From assembly GCA_009909035.1 (NCBI GenBank), contig JAAAOB010000029.1, forward strand, positions 1 to 54,096: 54,096 nucleotides of DNA, read 5' to 3'. The stretch is from Bacteroidota bacterium. Lineage in GTDB: Bacteria; Bacteroidota; Rhodothermia; Balneolales; Balneolaceae. The notes under the pieces were generated by a model. The model saw only the letters and a list, made by a program, of their open reading frames with translations, was not told where the DNA came from and did no database searches. Positions 46,321-54,096 of the stretch are shown here, one piece after another (position 1 is the first letter of the stretch; each line of letters starts with the position of its first letter). The position numbers and the translations under genes are program-made.

Positions 46321-47405
46321 TGACTGAATTCCCCGTAGCCTCCCTGCTCGACTGGTATCACAACAACAAGCGGGATATGCCGTGGCGTAAAACCTCGGAT
46401 CCTTACCGCATCTGGATCTCTGAAATAATGCTGCAGCAAACCCGGGTTGATACTGTTATTCCTTACTACCGCCGGTTTCTCGAAGCATTCCCAACGGTTC
46501 AGGATCTTGCCAATGCCGACCAGCAGACGGTACTGAAATTATGGGAAGGCCTTGGCTACTACAGCCGCGCCCGAAACATGCACCAGGCCGCCATTGAGGT
46601 CCAAAACGAACGAAACGGCACCATTCCGGACAGCTACGATGAATTGCTTAAACTAAAGGGAATTGGCCCCTATACAGCCGCCGCTATCAGCAGTATTGCA
46701 TTTCAAGAACAACGGGCGGTGGTTGACGGGAATGTCATTCGAGTGATGAGCCGATTTTACGGTATCGAGGATGATGTAAGGCGCACGGCTGTAAAGAACC
46801 AGATACAACAATTAACGGACGAAATTATACCCCAAGAACAGCCGGGCGAGTTTAACCAGGCCGTCATGGAACTCGGCGCCCTGGTCTGTACTCCACGGAA
46901 ACCTTTGTGCGATTCGTGCCCGCTATCCACTGCTTGCACCGCATACAATTCAGCGCAGACCGAGACGATTCCCTACAAATCCAAAAAAAAGAAGATACCC
47001 CATCATCAAATCGGGGTTGGAATGGTAACGGATGGCGACGGGCGGTTACTGATCGCCCTCAGGCCTGATGACGCCATGCTCGGAGGCCTCTGGGAATTTC
47101 CGGGCGGAAAAAAGAAGCAGGGTGAATTGCTCACTGATACTGTACGGCGTGAACTGCAAGAGGAACTTGGTGTAACTGTCCGGGTTAATGACAAATTCAT
47201 GAAGCTGAAGCACGCGTACTCCCATTTTAAAATCACACTGCACGCCTACTGGTGTGTAATTACATCAGGGACACCGGAACCAATATCCAGCAACGGGCTG
47301 AAGTGGGTTACCCTTGACGAAATCAGCGAATTCCCATTCCCTAAGGCGAATAAAGTGCTGATTGAGAAACTCCAAACGAATGGCCAAAAAATCCCCCGGG
47401 CGTGA
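46320..47405 (+). CDS. mutY: Adenine DNA glycosylase MutY with intact Nudix box
   Basis: Removes A mispaired with 8-oxo-G. 361 residues. Catalytic Glu35 lies in ISEIMLQQT and Asp136 in VVDGNVIR; the helix-hairpin-helix LKGIGPYTA is at 112-120, and the 4Fe-4S ligands are Cys190, 197, 200 and 206 (C-x6-C-x2-C-x5-C). The C-terminal domain (about 228-350) is MutT-like and contains a complete Nudix signature at residues 263-285. The start is GTG, overlapping the preceding stop by one base, and the stop overlaps the next start. Confidence 0.95.
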   Translation: MTEFPVASLLDWYHNNKRDMPWRKTSDPYRIWISEIMLQQTRVDTVIPYYRRFLEAFPTVQDLANADQQTVLKLWEGLGYYSRARNMHQAAIEVQNERNGTIPDSYDELLKLKGIGPYTAAAISSIAFQEQRAVVDGNVIRVMSRFYGIEDDVRRTAVKNQIQQLTDEIIPQEQPGEFNQAVMELGALVCTPRKPLCDSCPLSTACTAYNSAQTETIPYKSKKKKIPHHQIGVGMVTDGDGRLLIALRPDDAMLGGLWEFPGGKKKQGELLTDTVRRELQEELGVTVRVNDKFMKLKHAYSHFKITLHAYWCVITSGTPEPISSNGLKWVTLDEISEFPFPKANKVLIEKLQTNGQKIPRA

Positions 47406-48241
47406 TGTTGACTCCCTCTCTGCGTAAACGGTCCAGGAAAATGCTTCTTGAGCTTAAACCGATTCTCGATGAGATTAATGATCGTGTTGAACAGAAGGAG
47501 TATGTACCTCACGACCCGGTGCAATTTATGCACGCCTTTTCCGGGAAAAAAGATATGGAGATCGCCGGGTTTCTGGCCGCCACCATGGCCTGGGGCAGGC
47601 GTGATGTAGTGATCGACAAGGTAGACGATCTTCTCAGACGTATGGAGTACGATCCGCACGCCTTCGTGATGAACTATACCCAGCAGGAATATGGGCGGTT
47701 TCGCGCCTTTAGGCACCGAACGTTCAAACCGATTGATATCCACGGGCTCATTTTAACACTCCAGGAAATTTATACTGTGTATGCCGATTTAGAAGCGTTT
47801 TGGGCGGCGTGCTACCGGAGCGGAATGGAACAAAACCGCCCTTTTCTTGCTGTTTTCAACGAACAGTTTTTCAGCCACAGCAGCGACCTTGCCGAGCGAA
47901 CCCGCAAGCATGTATCCAACCCCGAAAAGGGGAGTCCCTGTAAACGTCTCTACATGTTTTTAAGATGGACAATCCGCAAAAACAGCCCGGTTGACCCGGG
48001 AATTTGGAGCTTCATGCAGGCATCGGAGCTCCTGATACCTCTCGACGTTCATGTTGCCCGGCAAGCCCGTAAGTTCGGGCTCCTCACACGCAGGTCTAAC
48101 GACTGGAAAGCCGTGAACCAGCTCACAAATACGCTGGCCATCCTGAATCCCGAGGATCCCGCCCGCTACGACTACGCGCTGTTTGGAATCGGCGCCCTTG
48201 ATTATTCTTTGCCGCTTAAATATCACCTGAACAAAGTATAG
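47405..48241 (+). CDS. TIGR02757 family protein
   Basis: 278 residues from the ATG at 47405, which shares one base with mutY's TGA (TGATG). The in-frame GTG 3 nt earlier is also possible. It matches the TIGR02757/DUF2400 family: HDPVQFMHAFSGKKDMEIAGFLAA, TMAWGRRDVV, FRAFRHRTF, MFLRWTIRKNSPVDPGIW, IPLDVHVARQARKFGLLTRR and ARYDYALFGIG. The family is cytosolic and of unknown function, common in Bacteroidota. The architecture (helical, with an HhH-like PLDVHVAR) resembles DNA glycosylases, which fits its place after mutY. That link is inference. Confidence 0.9.
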   Translation: MLTPSLRKRSRKMLLELKPILDEINDRVEQKEYVPHDPVQFMHAFSGKKDMEIAGFLAATMAWGRRDVVIDKVDDLLRRMEYDPHAFVMNYTQQEYGRFRAFRHRTFKPIDIHGLILTLQEIYTVYADLEAFWAACYRSGMEQNRPFLAVFNEQFFSHSSDLAERTRKHVSNPEKGSPCKRLYMFLRWTIRKNSPVDPGIWSFMQASELLIPLDVHVARQARKFGLLTRRSNDWKAVNQLTNTLAILNPEDPARYDYALFGIGALDYSLPLKYHLNKV

Positions 48242-48621
48242 GCTGAAGAATGGCTATTGTTGCACTTCATGAACTTTCTTGTCAGTTTATTCGCAGGATC
48301 AACTTCAGATCAAAGCATCCTATAAACTGTCTCTGAGCAGGTCCAATGCGGGATCAACGTAAAGCTAAAAGTTTTTGAACAATAGTGAGTTTTATTGACG
48401 TACCCTACCGTTAGCCGAAGGTTAGCACTGAGGGATGATTTGTAGAGCTTTCAGCTTGATCCTAAACATTGATCATCTGAATCAACGCCAACAGGATTAT
48501 CCACCTGAGCCCCTTTAGATGGTGACATGAATCCTTATCGATATATAGGACCAGGGAATTAAACCTGTAGTGATTATACTTGTTAGCTAACCTAAAACCT
48601 GAACATTAAACACCTGAAAAA
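48242..48621. other. Gene-free stretch of 380 nt
   Basis: No credible gene or RNA fold. The hexamer GTTAGC occurs at 48410-48415, 48421-48426 and 48582-48587; the last is part of the palindrome GTTAGCTAAC (48582-48591), about 30 nt before the next start. It may carry control sites for the secreted protein at 48622. Confidence 0.5.
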
Positions 48622-49032
48622 ATGACCTCTACGATCCACCCCATATCGGTTGTACTCATCCTGTCTGTTTTGTTTATTTTTATTCCGGCTGACTCGGCAC
48701 GTGCTCAATCTGAAACGATCACAATTGTGCAATTAAGAATCCAATCGTCCATGATGTTTTCTGAAAGGCTTCCGACGAATGAACTTTTAGATCTTACTGA
48801 GACACTGCAAGATGTCGAATTCATTCAGAATATTGAATCCACGATAAATTCAAGAAAAAAAGGAACGATAGATGAGAACAGGCTGCAGATCAATGCTCAA
48901 TTGGAATTTACCGATTTTGATGAGTATAAAAATTGGCTAACGGATCCCGCTACTGACCGTTTGATCCATATGATGTCTGAAAACTCGGAACATTTTTCAA
49001 TGAAACTTAGCATCATACAGCAGGGATTATAG
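48622..49032 (+). CDS. Small exported protein of unknown function
   Basis: 136 residues. A signal peptide runs to about residue 28 (VVLILSVLFIFIP, cleavage likely after ARA). The mature part of about 108 residues has a strand-helix-strand-helix feel (ITIVQLRIQSSM, LLDLTETLQDVEFIQNIEST, LQINAQLEFTDFDEYKNWLTD, FSMKLSIIQQG). That could be a ferredoxin-like or putative sugar-binding fold, but I recognise no family. It is flanked by gene-free DNA on the left and a convergent membrane-protein gene on the right. Confidence 0.6.
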   Translation: MTSTIHPISVVLILSVLFIFIPADSARAQSETITIVQLRIQSSMMFSERLPTNELLDLTETLQDVEFIQNIESTINSRKKGTIDENRLQINAQLEFTDFDEYKNWLTDPATDRLIHMMSENSEHFSMKLSIIQQGL

Positions 49033-49098
49033 GATTTGGCATCACAAAAATGTATCCTGATGATGCTATCCCATATTTCTTTTACTGTAGACTCTGAA

Positions 49099-49767
49099 TC
49101 AAGCTGAAATTTCAGATAACCGCTCCAGTGCAAATATCATGTACCCGGCCACAGATGCCAGGAAACCAGCCATGAAACCGTACATCACATAACCGGTGAT
49201 GTATGCGGATAATAGTTTAATCCATTCAAAAAAGGTATCGGGATGAAAATAGAGCCGGTAAATCCACACCACGTTCCCGGCTATAAGAACCGCCGGAATT
49301 GTGTTGTTTATTAACGGTTCAAGGAGAGATTGCCCTGAAAATTGCCAAATGGGTATTAAGATCACCAGTACGGGAATTGTTGCCCCAACCGCATAACTGT
49401 TCACAACAAGGTGATCGTAAAAACCGCGAGCTTCATCTCTCAAAAATATCGCCCCGCCAACCGACAGAGATACGATAAGCAGGAAGACCATGGTGAGTGG
49501 TAACAGCTGCGTAGATATGCGAACGGATACAATCTGGGTCCATTTTGCCAGCGCCCGCAATTCTTCACTCTGTCCCGAAATCTCACCTAATTGCGGGGTA
49601 AAGCTAAAATCCCCGAGCAGCGTATTGAGGAGTACAACGGTGCAAGCCCCCACAATACAAAAGACAAACGGGTGAATATATTCCCCCGGGTTGTGCAGAA
49701 ACGAGTCAATCACCTGGCGGGGGGAACTGAATAACAGCCGTAAAGTTTTGATATACCGGGTGATCAT
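49099..49767 (-). CDS. Multi-pass membrane protein of unknown function
   Basis: 222 residues with about five or six predicted helices. The N terminus (LRLLFSSPRQVIDSFLHNPGEYIHPFVFCIVGA) resembles the region that DUF3667 and Yip1-type membrane proteins use: an amphipathic stretch, NPGEYI, then the first helix. There is no zinc ribbon as in full DUF3667 proteins. Function unknown. It converges on the small exported protein and is divergent from rpsU (139 nt). Confidence 0.6.
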   Translation of the reverse strand: MITRYIKTLRLLFSSPRQVIDSFLHNPGEYIHPFVFCIVGACTVVLLNTLLGDFSFTPQLGEISGQSEELRALAKWTQIVSVRISTQLLPLTMVFLLIVSLSVGGAIFLRDEARGFYDHLVVNSYAVGATIPVLVILIPIWQFSGQSLLEPLINNTIPAVLIAGNVVWIYRLYFHPDTFFEWIKLLSAYITGYVMYGFMAGFLASVAGYMIFALERLSEISA

Positions 49768-49864
49768 GTAGTACAGATATAACTTTTGGGTGTGAACGGG
49801 ATCATAACAGGAACTATGTGAAATTTTTTGTTTGTCCGCACTGTTATAGAAGTTGCAAGATACT

Positions 49865-49872
49865 TATATTTG
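49865..49872 (+). promoter_or_regulatory. Candidate -7 promoter element for rpsU
   Basis: TATATTTG matches the Bacteroidota -7 consensus TAnnTTTG exactly. It lies 34 nt before the rpsU ATG, a fitting leader length. A good -33 TTG at the usual distance is not seen; the nearest TTG lies only 9 nt before it. Confidence 0.45.
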
Positions 49873-49906
49873 AGGTCTGTCAACTAATATTAAGAATACA
49901 TTGTAT

Positions 49907-50101
49907 ATGATTGGAGTAAACGTAAAAGATAACGAAAGTATTGATCGCGCTATTAACCGTTTTAAAAAGATGGTCACACGGTCCAGGCTTTTAAACGAGT
50001 ACAAGGATCGCCAGCAGTACACCAAGCCGTCTGAAGAACGACGTGAAGCACTCAAAAAGAGTGTTCGCGAAGAGCGGCGCCGTCAGAGAGAAAATTACTA
50101 A
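49907..50101 (+). CDS. rpsU: 30S ribosomal protein S21
   Basis: 64 residues from the ATG at 49907, MIGVNVKDNESIDRAINRFK, the standard S21 start; a TTG two codons upstream is in frame but not needed. The middle carries KMVTRSRLLNEYKDRQQY and the tail is rich in Arg and Lys. S21 binds near the anti-Shine-Dalgarno end of 16S rRNA. Its stop overlaps the stop of the convergent radA by 4 nt. Confidence 0.93.
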   Translation: MIGVNVKDNESIDRAINRFKKMVTRSRLLNEYKDRQQYTKPSEERREALKKSVREERRRQRENY

Positions 50102-51456
50102 GTTTTTGTTTTGTCAATTTGCGAGATGTAGGTTCTTTCAATAAGATCTATGCCCGCATCATCTGACAGCTGCCCGGGGGGCGCTACAACAGTTTTAATA
50201 CCCATTTTTTTCGCCTCCCGTATTCTCTGATCCCTGTATCTCACACTTCTTATTTCGCCACCCAGCCCAACCTCACCCACAAAAACTGCACGTTTTTGGA
50301 TCGGCTGATCTTTTACACTTGAAGATAAGGCGGCTACCACGGCCAGATCGGCAGCCGGATCAGATATTTTCAGTCCGCCTGCAATATTCAGGTACACATC
50401 CTGGCCAACGAACGATATTCCTCCTCTTTTTTCAAGAACCGCAATCAAAAGCGAGAGCCGCCGTTGATCAAATCCGTTCGCCGTACGCTGCGGGGTGCTG
50501 TAGCTGCTGGCCGTAACAAGAGCCTGCACTTCAACCAGGATGGGCCTGGACCCTTCCATGATACAGGTGATGCAGTTTCCACTGACAGTGGTATCCAAAT
50601 CAGATAAAAACAGCTCTGACGGGTTCGATACTTCAAACAGTCCATCCTGCTTCATTTCAAACACACCCACCTCTTGTGCCGGCCCAAACCTGTTTTTAAC
50701 GCTACGGAGCAGGCGGTGAAACTGGCTTTGGTTCCCTTCAAAATGGAGTACCGTATCCACCATATGTTCCAGGATCCTCGGGCCCGCAATGTCTCCCTGC
50801 TTGGTTACGTGACCAATCATCAGCGTGGTGATGCCTTCCTTTTTGGCCAGTTGCTGCAGCATGGCCGAACACTCCCGCACCTGCTGAACAGATCCCGGCA
50901 GCGACGTCAGGTTTGAACTGTAAACCGTCTGAATGGAATCGATGACAAGCAGGGCAGGTTTAATTTTGCGCGCCTGTGCAATCACTGAATCGATATTGGA
51001 GTTGGAATAGATGTATAAATGTTCGCCTTTCATCTGCAGCCGGGCGGCTCGCTGCTTGATTTGTGATGGAGACTCCTCTCCGGCTACATAAAGAATCGGC
51101 CAATCGGGCTGCATTTTGGAGAGCTGCAGCATCAATGTACTCTTCCCGATTCCTGGATCTCCCCCCAGCAGCAGGAACGAACCCTTTACAATTCCCCCGC
51201 CCAGTACCCGGTCCAGCTCGTTTATGCCGGTGGGAAGCCTGTCGTGTTCATCGCTCGTCACCGACGAGAGCAGCACCGCATCATCGTCATCGCCGGACCG
51301 GCTGATGTCCGCTTTATTTTTTTTCTTCTTCTGTTTTTTTACTTCGATCTTCTCTTCGAACGTATGCCACTCGTTACATGACGGACACACCCCAAGCCAT
51401 TTTGGTGAGCTGTATTCGCAATTGTTGCAAACAAACACACGTTTTTCGCGGGGCAT
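50098..51456 (-). CDS. radA: DNA repair protein RadA (Sms)
   Basis: RecA-like branch-migration ATPase for recombination repair. 452 residues. The N-terminal zinc finger has Cys10, 13, 24 and 27, followed by a low-complexity Lys/Asp linker. The Walker A is GGDPGIGKST, the RadA-specific motif KNRFG is present, and a Lon-like C-terminal domain is recognisable (GGLKISDPAADLAV, GEVGLGGEIR). The ATG at 51456 shares a base with the TGA of the upstream gene (TGATG). Confidence 0.95.
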   Translation of the reverse strand: MPREKRVFVCNNCEYSSPKWLGVCPSCNEWHTFEEKIEVKKQKKKKNKADISRSGDDDDAVLLSSVTSDEHDRLPTGINELDRVLGGGIVKGSFLLLGGDPGIGKSTLMLQLSKMQPDWPILYVAGEESPSQIKQRAARLQMKGEHLYIYSNSNIDSVIAQARKIKPALLVIDSIQTVYSSNLTSLPGSVQQVRECSAMLQQLAKKEGITTLMIGHVTKQGDIAGPRILEHMVDTVLHFEGNQSQFHRLLRSVKNRFGPAQEVGVFEMKQDGLFEVSNPSELFLSDLDTTVSGNCITCIMEGSRPILVEVQALVTASSYSTPQRTANGFDQRRLSLLIAVLEKRGGISFVGQDVYLNIAGGLKISDPAADLAVVAALSSSVKDQPIQKRAVFVGEVGLGGEIRSVRYRDQRIREAKKMGIKTVVAPPGQLSDDAGIDLIERTYISQIDKTKT

Positions 51457-52532
51457 CAGCTATCCACCTCCGTCACTTTTTCCTCATTACTATTTTCCTT
51501 CACCTCTACCACTTTATGGTTGACGTACCAGGCGGTGGCAATAATTCCCAGCCCAATACTGCTGTAGTAGGTAATGACTCTCCACGCAAATACGGCCAAC
51601 CCGATAAACGATGTTCGGGATATGAGCGGTCCCAGGAAAATAGCAAAAAGCCCTTCAACTCCACCGGATCCGCCCGGTGTGGGAACCACCAGGAACGCCA
51701 GATTCATCGCAAGGCTGCGTAGGACAAGCAGGATTTCGGGCCCGGGCAGCAGGCTTAAAATCACAATTACCGGAAGCGCAACTTTGCAAAGCCAGCTCAT
51801 GGTAGAAAAAAAGAACGCCTTCATGAAAAATTTGAGCGGCTTTTGACGCAGAATCAGCGAGTACTCCTCGAGATGTTCGGCCTCCGAATTCATTTTCTCC
51901 GAAAACTTATTCAAAAAAGGCCATCCAAATACCCAGCGAATCACTTTTTTGATAGAGGCCGGGTTCACCATCAGGCCATAGGTCAAAAATCCCCCATATA
52001 GCAAAAGGCCACTGTAGATCAAAATCATCGTCATATTGCCAACAAACCCTATCTCCGGCGGCAGTACCTGGAAGAAAAACCCCGTGAACAGTAGAACCGG
52101 AACCGCAAGAGCATACCAAAATTGATCCAGCAACACACCATAAAGGATAATGGCAGAGGATTTTCCAAGTTTAATCCCCTCACGCGTCATGGCGTAGGTT
52201 GCCATCGGTGCTCCGCCGATTGTTGATGGGGTAACGGCAGATGCAAAATCCCAGGTGAGAGAGATCCGCATACTCGACATCCAGCCGATCTCCTTATCGG
52301 CAAGATACCGCAGTTTTCCCGCTGAAAAATAGATTTTCAGCGCAGTGACGAGAATAGCTATAAAGAGACCCGGGAGCCGCTTCGGAGCAAGATGGTTAAG
52401 GACACCGGGCGTATAGGTCAGGTAAATAACAACCCCCATGCTAATGATGCTTAACCCAATGGAGATTGCAAGGTATTTAAAAGAGATCAGGTCGCGCGAG
52501 GCGCCTGTAGTATGTGTATCTGCTGTGGACAA
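51456..52532 (-). CDS. LPG_synthase_TM / UPF0104 family membrane protein
   Basis: 358 residues, about eight predicted membrane helices. It carries the family hallmark VPTPGGSGGVEGL near residue 290 and the motif region AVTPSTIGGAPMATYAMTREG around residue 110. The family includes the lysylphosphatidylglycerol synthase membrane domain and AglD-like flippase/transferases; here the soluble aminoacyl-transferase domain is absent, so it is a stand-alone transmembrane unit. The start is TTG. It overlaps radA by one base and is probably in one transcript with it. Confidence 0.85.
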   Translation of the reverse strand: MSTADTHTTGASRDLISFKYLAISIGLSIISMGVVIYLTYTPGVLNHLAPKRLPGLFIAILVTALKIYFSAGKLRYLADKEIGWMSSMRISLTWDFASAVTPSTIGGAPMATYAMTREGIKLGKSSAIILYGVLLDQFWYALAVPVLLFTGFFFQVLPPEIGFVGNMTMILIYSGLLLYGGFLTYGLMVNPASIKKVIRWVFGWPFLNKFSEKMNSEAEHLEEYSLILRQKPLKFFMKAFFFSTMSWLCKVALPVIVILSLLPGPEILLVLRSLAMNLAFLVVPTPGGSGGVEGLFAIFLGPLISRTSFIGLAVFAWRVITYYSSIGLGIIATAWYVNHKVVEVKENSNEEKVTEVDS

Positions 52533-52574
52533 ATAGTAGGGTTGGTGGTTCTCAACTTCTGCTCAAATAGCGTT

Positions 52575-52611
52575 AAAAAAACCACCTCTTGTTAAATTGC
52601 AAGAGGTGGTT
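52575..52611 (-). terminator. Rho-independent terminator of the aldolase gene
   Basis: On the minus strand the arms AACCACCTCTTG and CAAGAGGTGGTT (12 bp, perfect) surround an 8-nt loop and are followed by a run of T (plus-strand A at 52575-52581). The hairpin begins 16 nt after the aldolase stop. Confidence 0.93.
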
Positions 52612-52627
52612 ATTGAATCATGATCGA

Positions 52628-53704
52628 TCAGGCAATTGTAATCTCATCATTGAGATAGACATCCTGAATAAAGTTGAGAAGTTTTACCCCTTCATCCATG
52701 GGACGCTGAAACGCTTTCCGGCCGCTGATTAATCCCATGCCGCCGGCACGCTTATTAATCACTGCCGTTTTCACTGCATCGGCAAAATCATCACTACCTG
52801 ATGCACCACCGGAATTAATGAGCCCGGCACGCCCCATATAGCCATTGGCTACCTGGTATCGCGTCAGGTCAATCAGGCTTTCGGACGTGAGTTTAGAATA
52901 AATTCGCTCATCCAGTTTTCCATAGGAGGAATCGCCGGCGTTCAGTGCTTTGTAACCGCCGTTATTTGTGGGCAGTTTTTGCTTCACGATGTCCGCTCCA
53001 ATGGTTACACCCAGATGGTTGGCCTGACCGGTTAAGTCGGCCGATGTGTGGTAGTCGGTTCCATCTACTTTAAAGGCTGAATTTCGCGTATAGCACCAAA
53101 GCACAGTGGCCATACCCAGTTCGTGGGCATACTCAAAAGCGCGTGCCACTTCTACAATCTGTCGGTTCGACTCTTCGGAACCGAAGTAGATTGTTGCGCC
53201 TACAGCAGCAGCTCCCATGTCGTACGCTTTGTCGATGGAGCCGAACATAATCTGATCGTAGGTATTCGGGTAGGTCAATAGTTCATTATGGTTGATTTTG
53301 ACCAGGAAAGGAATTTTGTGGGCATATTTTCTGGATACCGATGCAAGCACACCAAACGTAGATGCCACGGCATTGCACCCTCCTTCTATTGCAAGCTCAA
53401 CAATGTGCTCCGGGTCAAAATAGGCCGGGTTTTTTGCAAAAGAGGCGCCTGCGCTGTGCTCAATTCCCTGGTCAACGGGCAGTATGGACATGTATCCCGT
53501 CCCGGCAAGGCGTCCGTTCGTTAACAGTCTTTCAAGGTTACCAAGTACTCTGTTGTTTCTGTCTGAATGATACCATACGCTGTCCACGTACGATTCGGAT
53601 GGTAGATGTAGGTCCTCTTTTGGAATCGTTTTACAGACATGACTCAGTAGAGTCTCTGCCTCTTTACCTAAAAGTTCTTCAATTCCGGATATAGCAAGTG
53701 CCAT
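52628..53704 (-). CDS. fbaB: Fructose-bisphosphate aldolase, class I (DhnA/FbaB type)
   Basis: Schiff-base aldolase that splits and forms fructose 1,6-bisphosphate in glycolysis and gluconeogenesis. 358 residues. The family blocks [36 protein letters not shown] and CYTRNSAFK are present, and the likely Schiff-base Lys is K241 in [21 protein letters not shown] forms the phosphate site. It is not the zinc-dependent class II type. Divergent from the dus gene. Confidence 0.93.
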   Translation of the reverse strand: MALAISGIEELLGKEAETLLSHVCKTIPKEDLHLPSESYVDSVWYHSDRNNRVLGNLERLLTNGRLAGTGYMSILPVDQGIEHSAGASFAKNPAYFDPEHIVELAIEGGCNAVASTFGVLASVSRKYAHKIPFLVKINHNELLTYPNTYDQIMFGSIDKAYDMGAAAVGATIYFGSEESNRQIVEVARAFEYAHELGMATVLWCYTRNSAFKVDGTDYHTSADLTGQANHLGVTIGADIVKQKLPTNNGGYKALNAGDSSYGKLDERIYSKLTSESLIDLTRYQVANGYMGRAGLINSGGASGSDDFADAVKTAVINKRAGGMGLISGRKAFQRPMDEGVKLLNFIQDVYLNDEITIA

Positions 53705-53916
53705 GTGTAAGCTCCCGTACTTTGGTTAAAATTGTTTACATCAAATAATATACGTTATCGAATAGCAAATGGCTATCATTTCTGGCCATCAAACCGCTTC
53801 CAACTCTGTTTTCGGGGGCAAGGATTTCTTATATGATGGATTGCACCCAAAAAAATCTTATTTTTGGTATCTATAAACATTAAAAAGCGATCACACCAGT
53901 AAACTTTTGCCCTGTC

Positions 53917-54096
53917 ATGGACACTCACGATTTTTCACTGCCGCCAGACGCTCTTCTGTTAGCTCCAATGGAGGACGTAACAGATTCACCTTTCCGCAAA
54001 ATCTGTAAAAGAAAAGGAGCTGATATGGTGTATACCGAGTTTATCAGCTCTGAGGCTATTATTCGCGATTCAGATATTGCCCAGCATAAAATGTCG
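53917..54096 (+). CDS. tRNA-dihydrouridine synthase, 5' part only
   Basis: The first 60 codons, cut by the right edge. The sequence ALLLAPMEDVTDSPFRKIC is the FMN-binding Dus signature, followed by ADMVYTEFISSEAI. DusB-like is most likely, but the subtype needs the rest of the protein. The ATG at 53917 follows no clear ribosome site. Confidence 0.9.
   Translation, partial: MDTHDFSLPPDALLLAPMEDVTDSPFRKICKRKGADMVYTEFISSEAIIRDSDIAQHKMS

Noticed and set aside
1..54096. CRISPR arrays, tRNA or rRNA genes, insertion sequences and prophage
   Set aside because: No spaced direct repeats, no cloverleaf or rRNA segment, and no transposase, integrase or phage structural genes were seen on either strand.

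Overview
The window looks like ordinary chromosome of a Gram-negative bacterium from the Bacteroidota / Balneolota–Rhodothermota side of the tree. I place it near Balneolaceae by inference; no 16S gene or search is available. The signs are TTG starts and few Shine-Dalgarno sites, lipoprotein RND adaptors, a DUF5723-type outer-membrane protein, a 6-bladed-propeller lipoprotein, a fused E1 alpha/beta 2-oxoacid dehydrogenase, a TIGR02757 protein, a class I DhnA-type aldolase, and a Bacteroidota-type TAnnTTTG promoter element in front of rpsU. I saw no tRNA, rRNA, CRISPR, insertion sequence or prophage.

Layout. 1-4387 (minus): RND efflux pump, running off the left edge, with its lipoprotein adaptor. 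4730-9874: propeller lipoprotein, alpha/beta hydrolase, DUF427 protein, VOC protein, MscS channel. 9976-13038: PIG-L deacetylase and SDR (minus, separated by a long AT-rich inverted repeat), then glycerate 2-kinase. 13429-21088 (plus): PcrA-type helicase, DUF5723 protein, Lon, RsgA. 21202-27718: polA, a UspA protein, and an nfo-ppa-prfA run. 27900-30381: purK-purE plus an NlpE-like anchored protein. 30439-34737: methyltransferase with GT2 glycosyltransferase, a MerR regulator, and divergent ctaA/ctaB.

34803-44740 is the most interesting part. After a fused 2-oxoacid dehydrogenase E1 and fumC comes a compact lipid locus: a serine palmitoyltransferase-like enzyme translationally coupled to a GNAT-fold protein of the YghO / bacterial ceramide synthase type, two abutting GT4 glycosyltransferases, and a divergent extended SDR that would fit the ceramide reductase step. 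Together they suggest synthesis and glycosylation of a bacterial (dihydro)ceramide.

44749-48241 continues the plus-strand run with an exported propeller/Ig-like protein, a MutY carrying an intact Nudix box, and a TIGR02757 protein, almost without gaps. 48622-54096 holds two proteins of unknown function, rpsU, radA with a flippase-like membrane protein, class I aldolase with a clear terminator, and the start of a tRNA-dihydrouridine synthase cut by the right edge.
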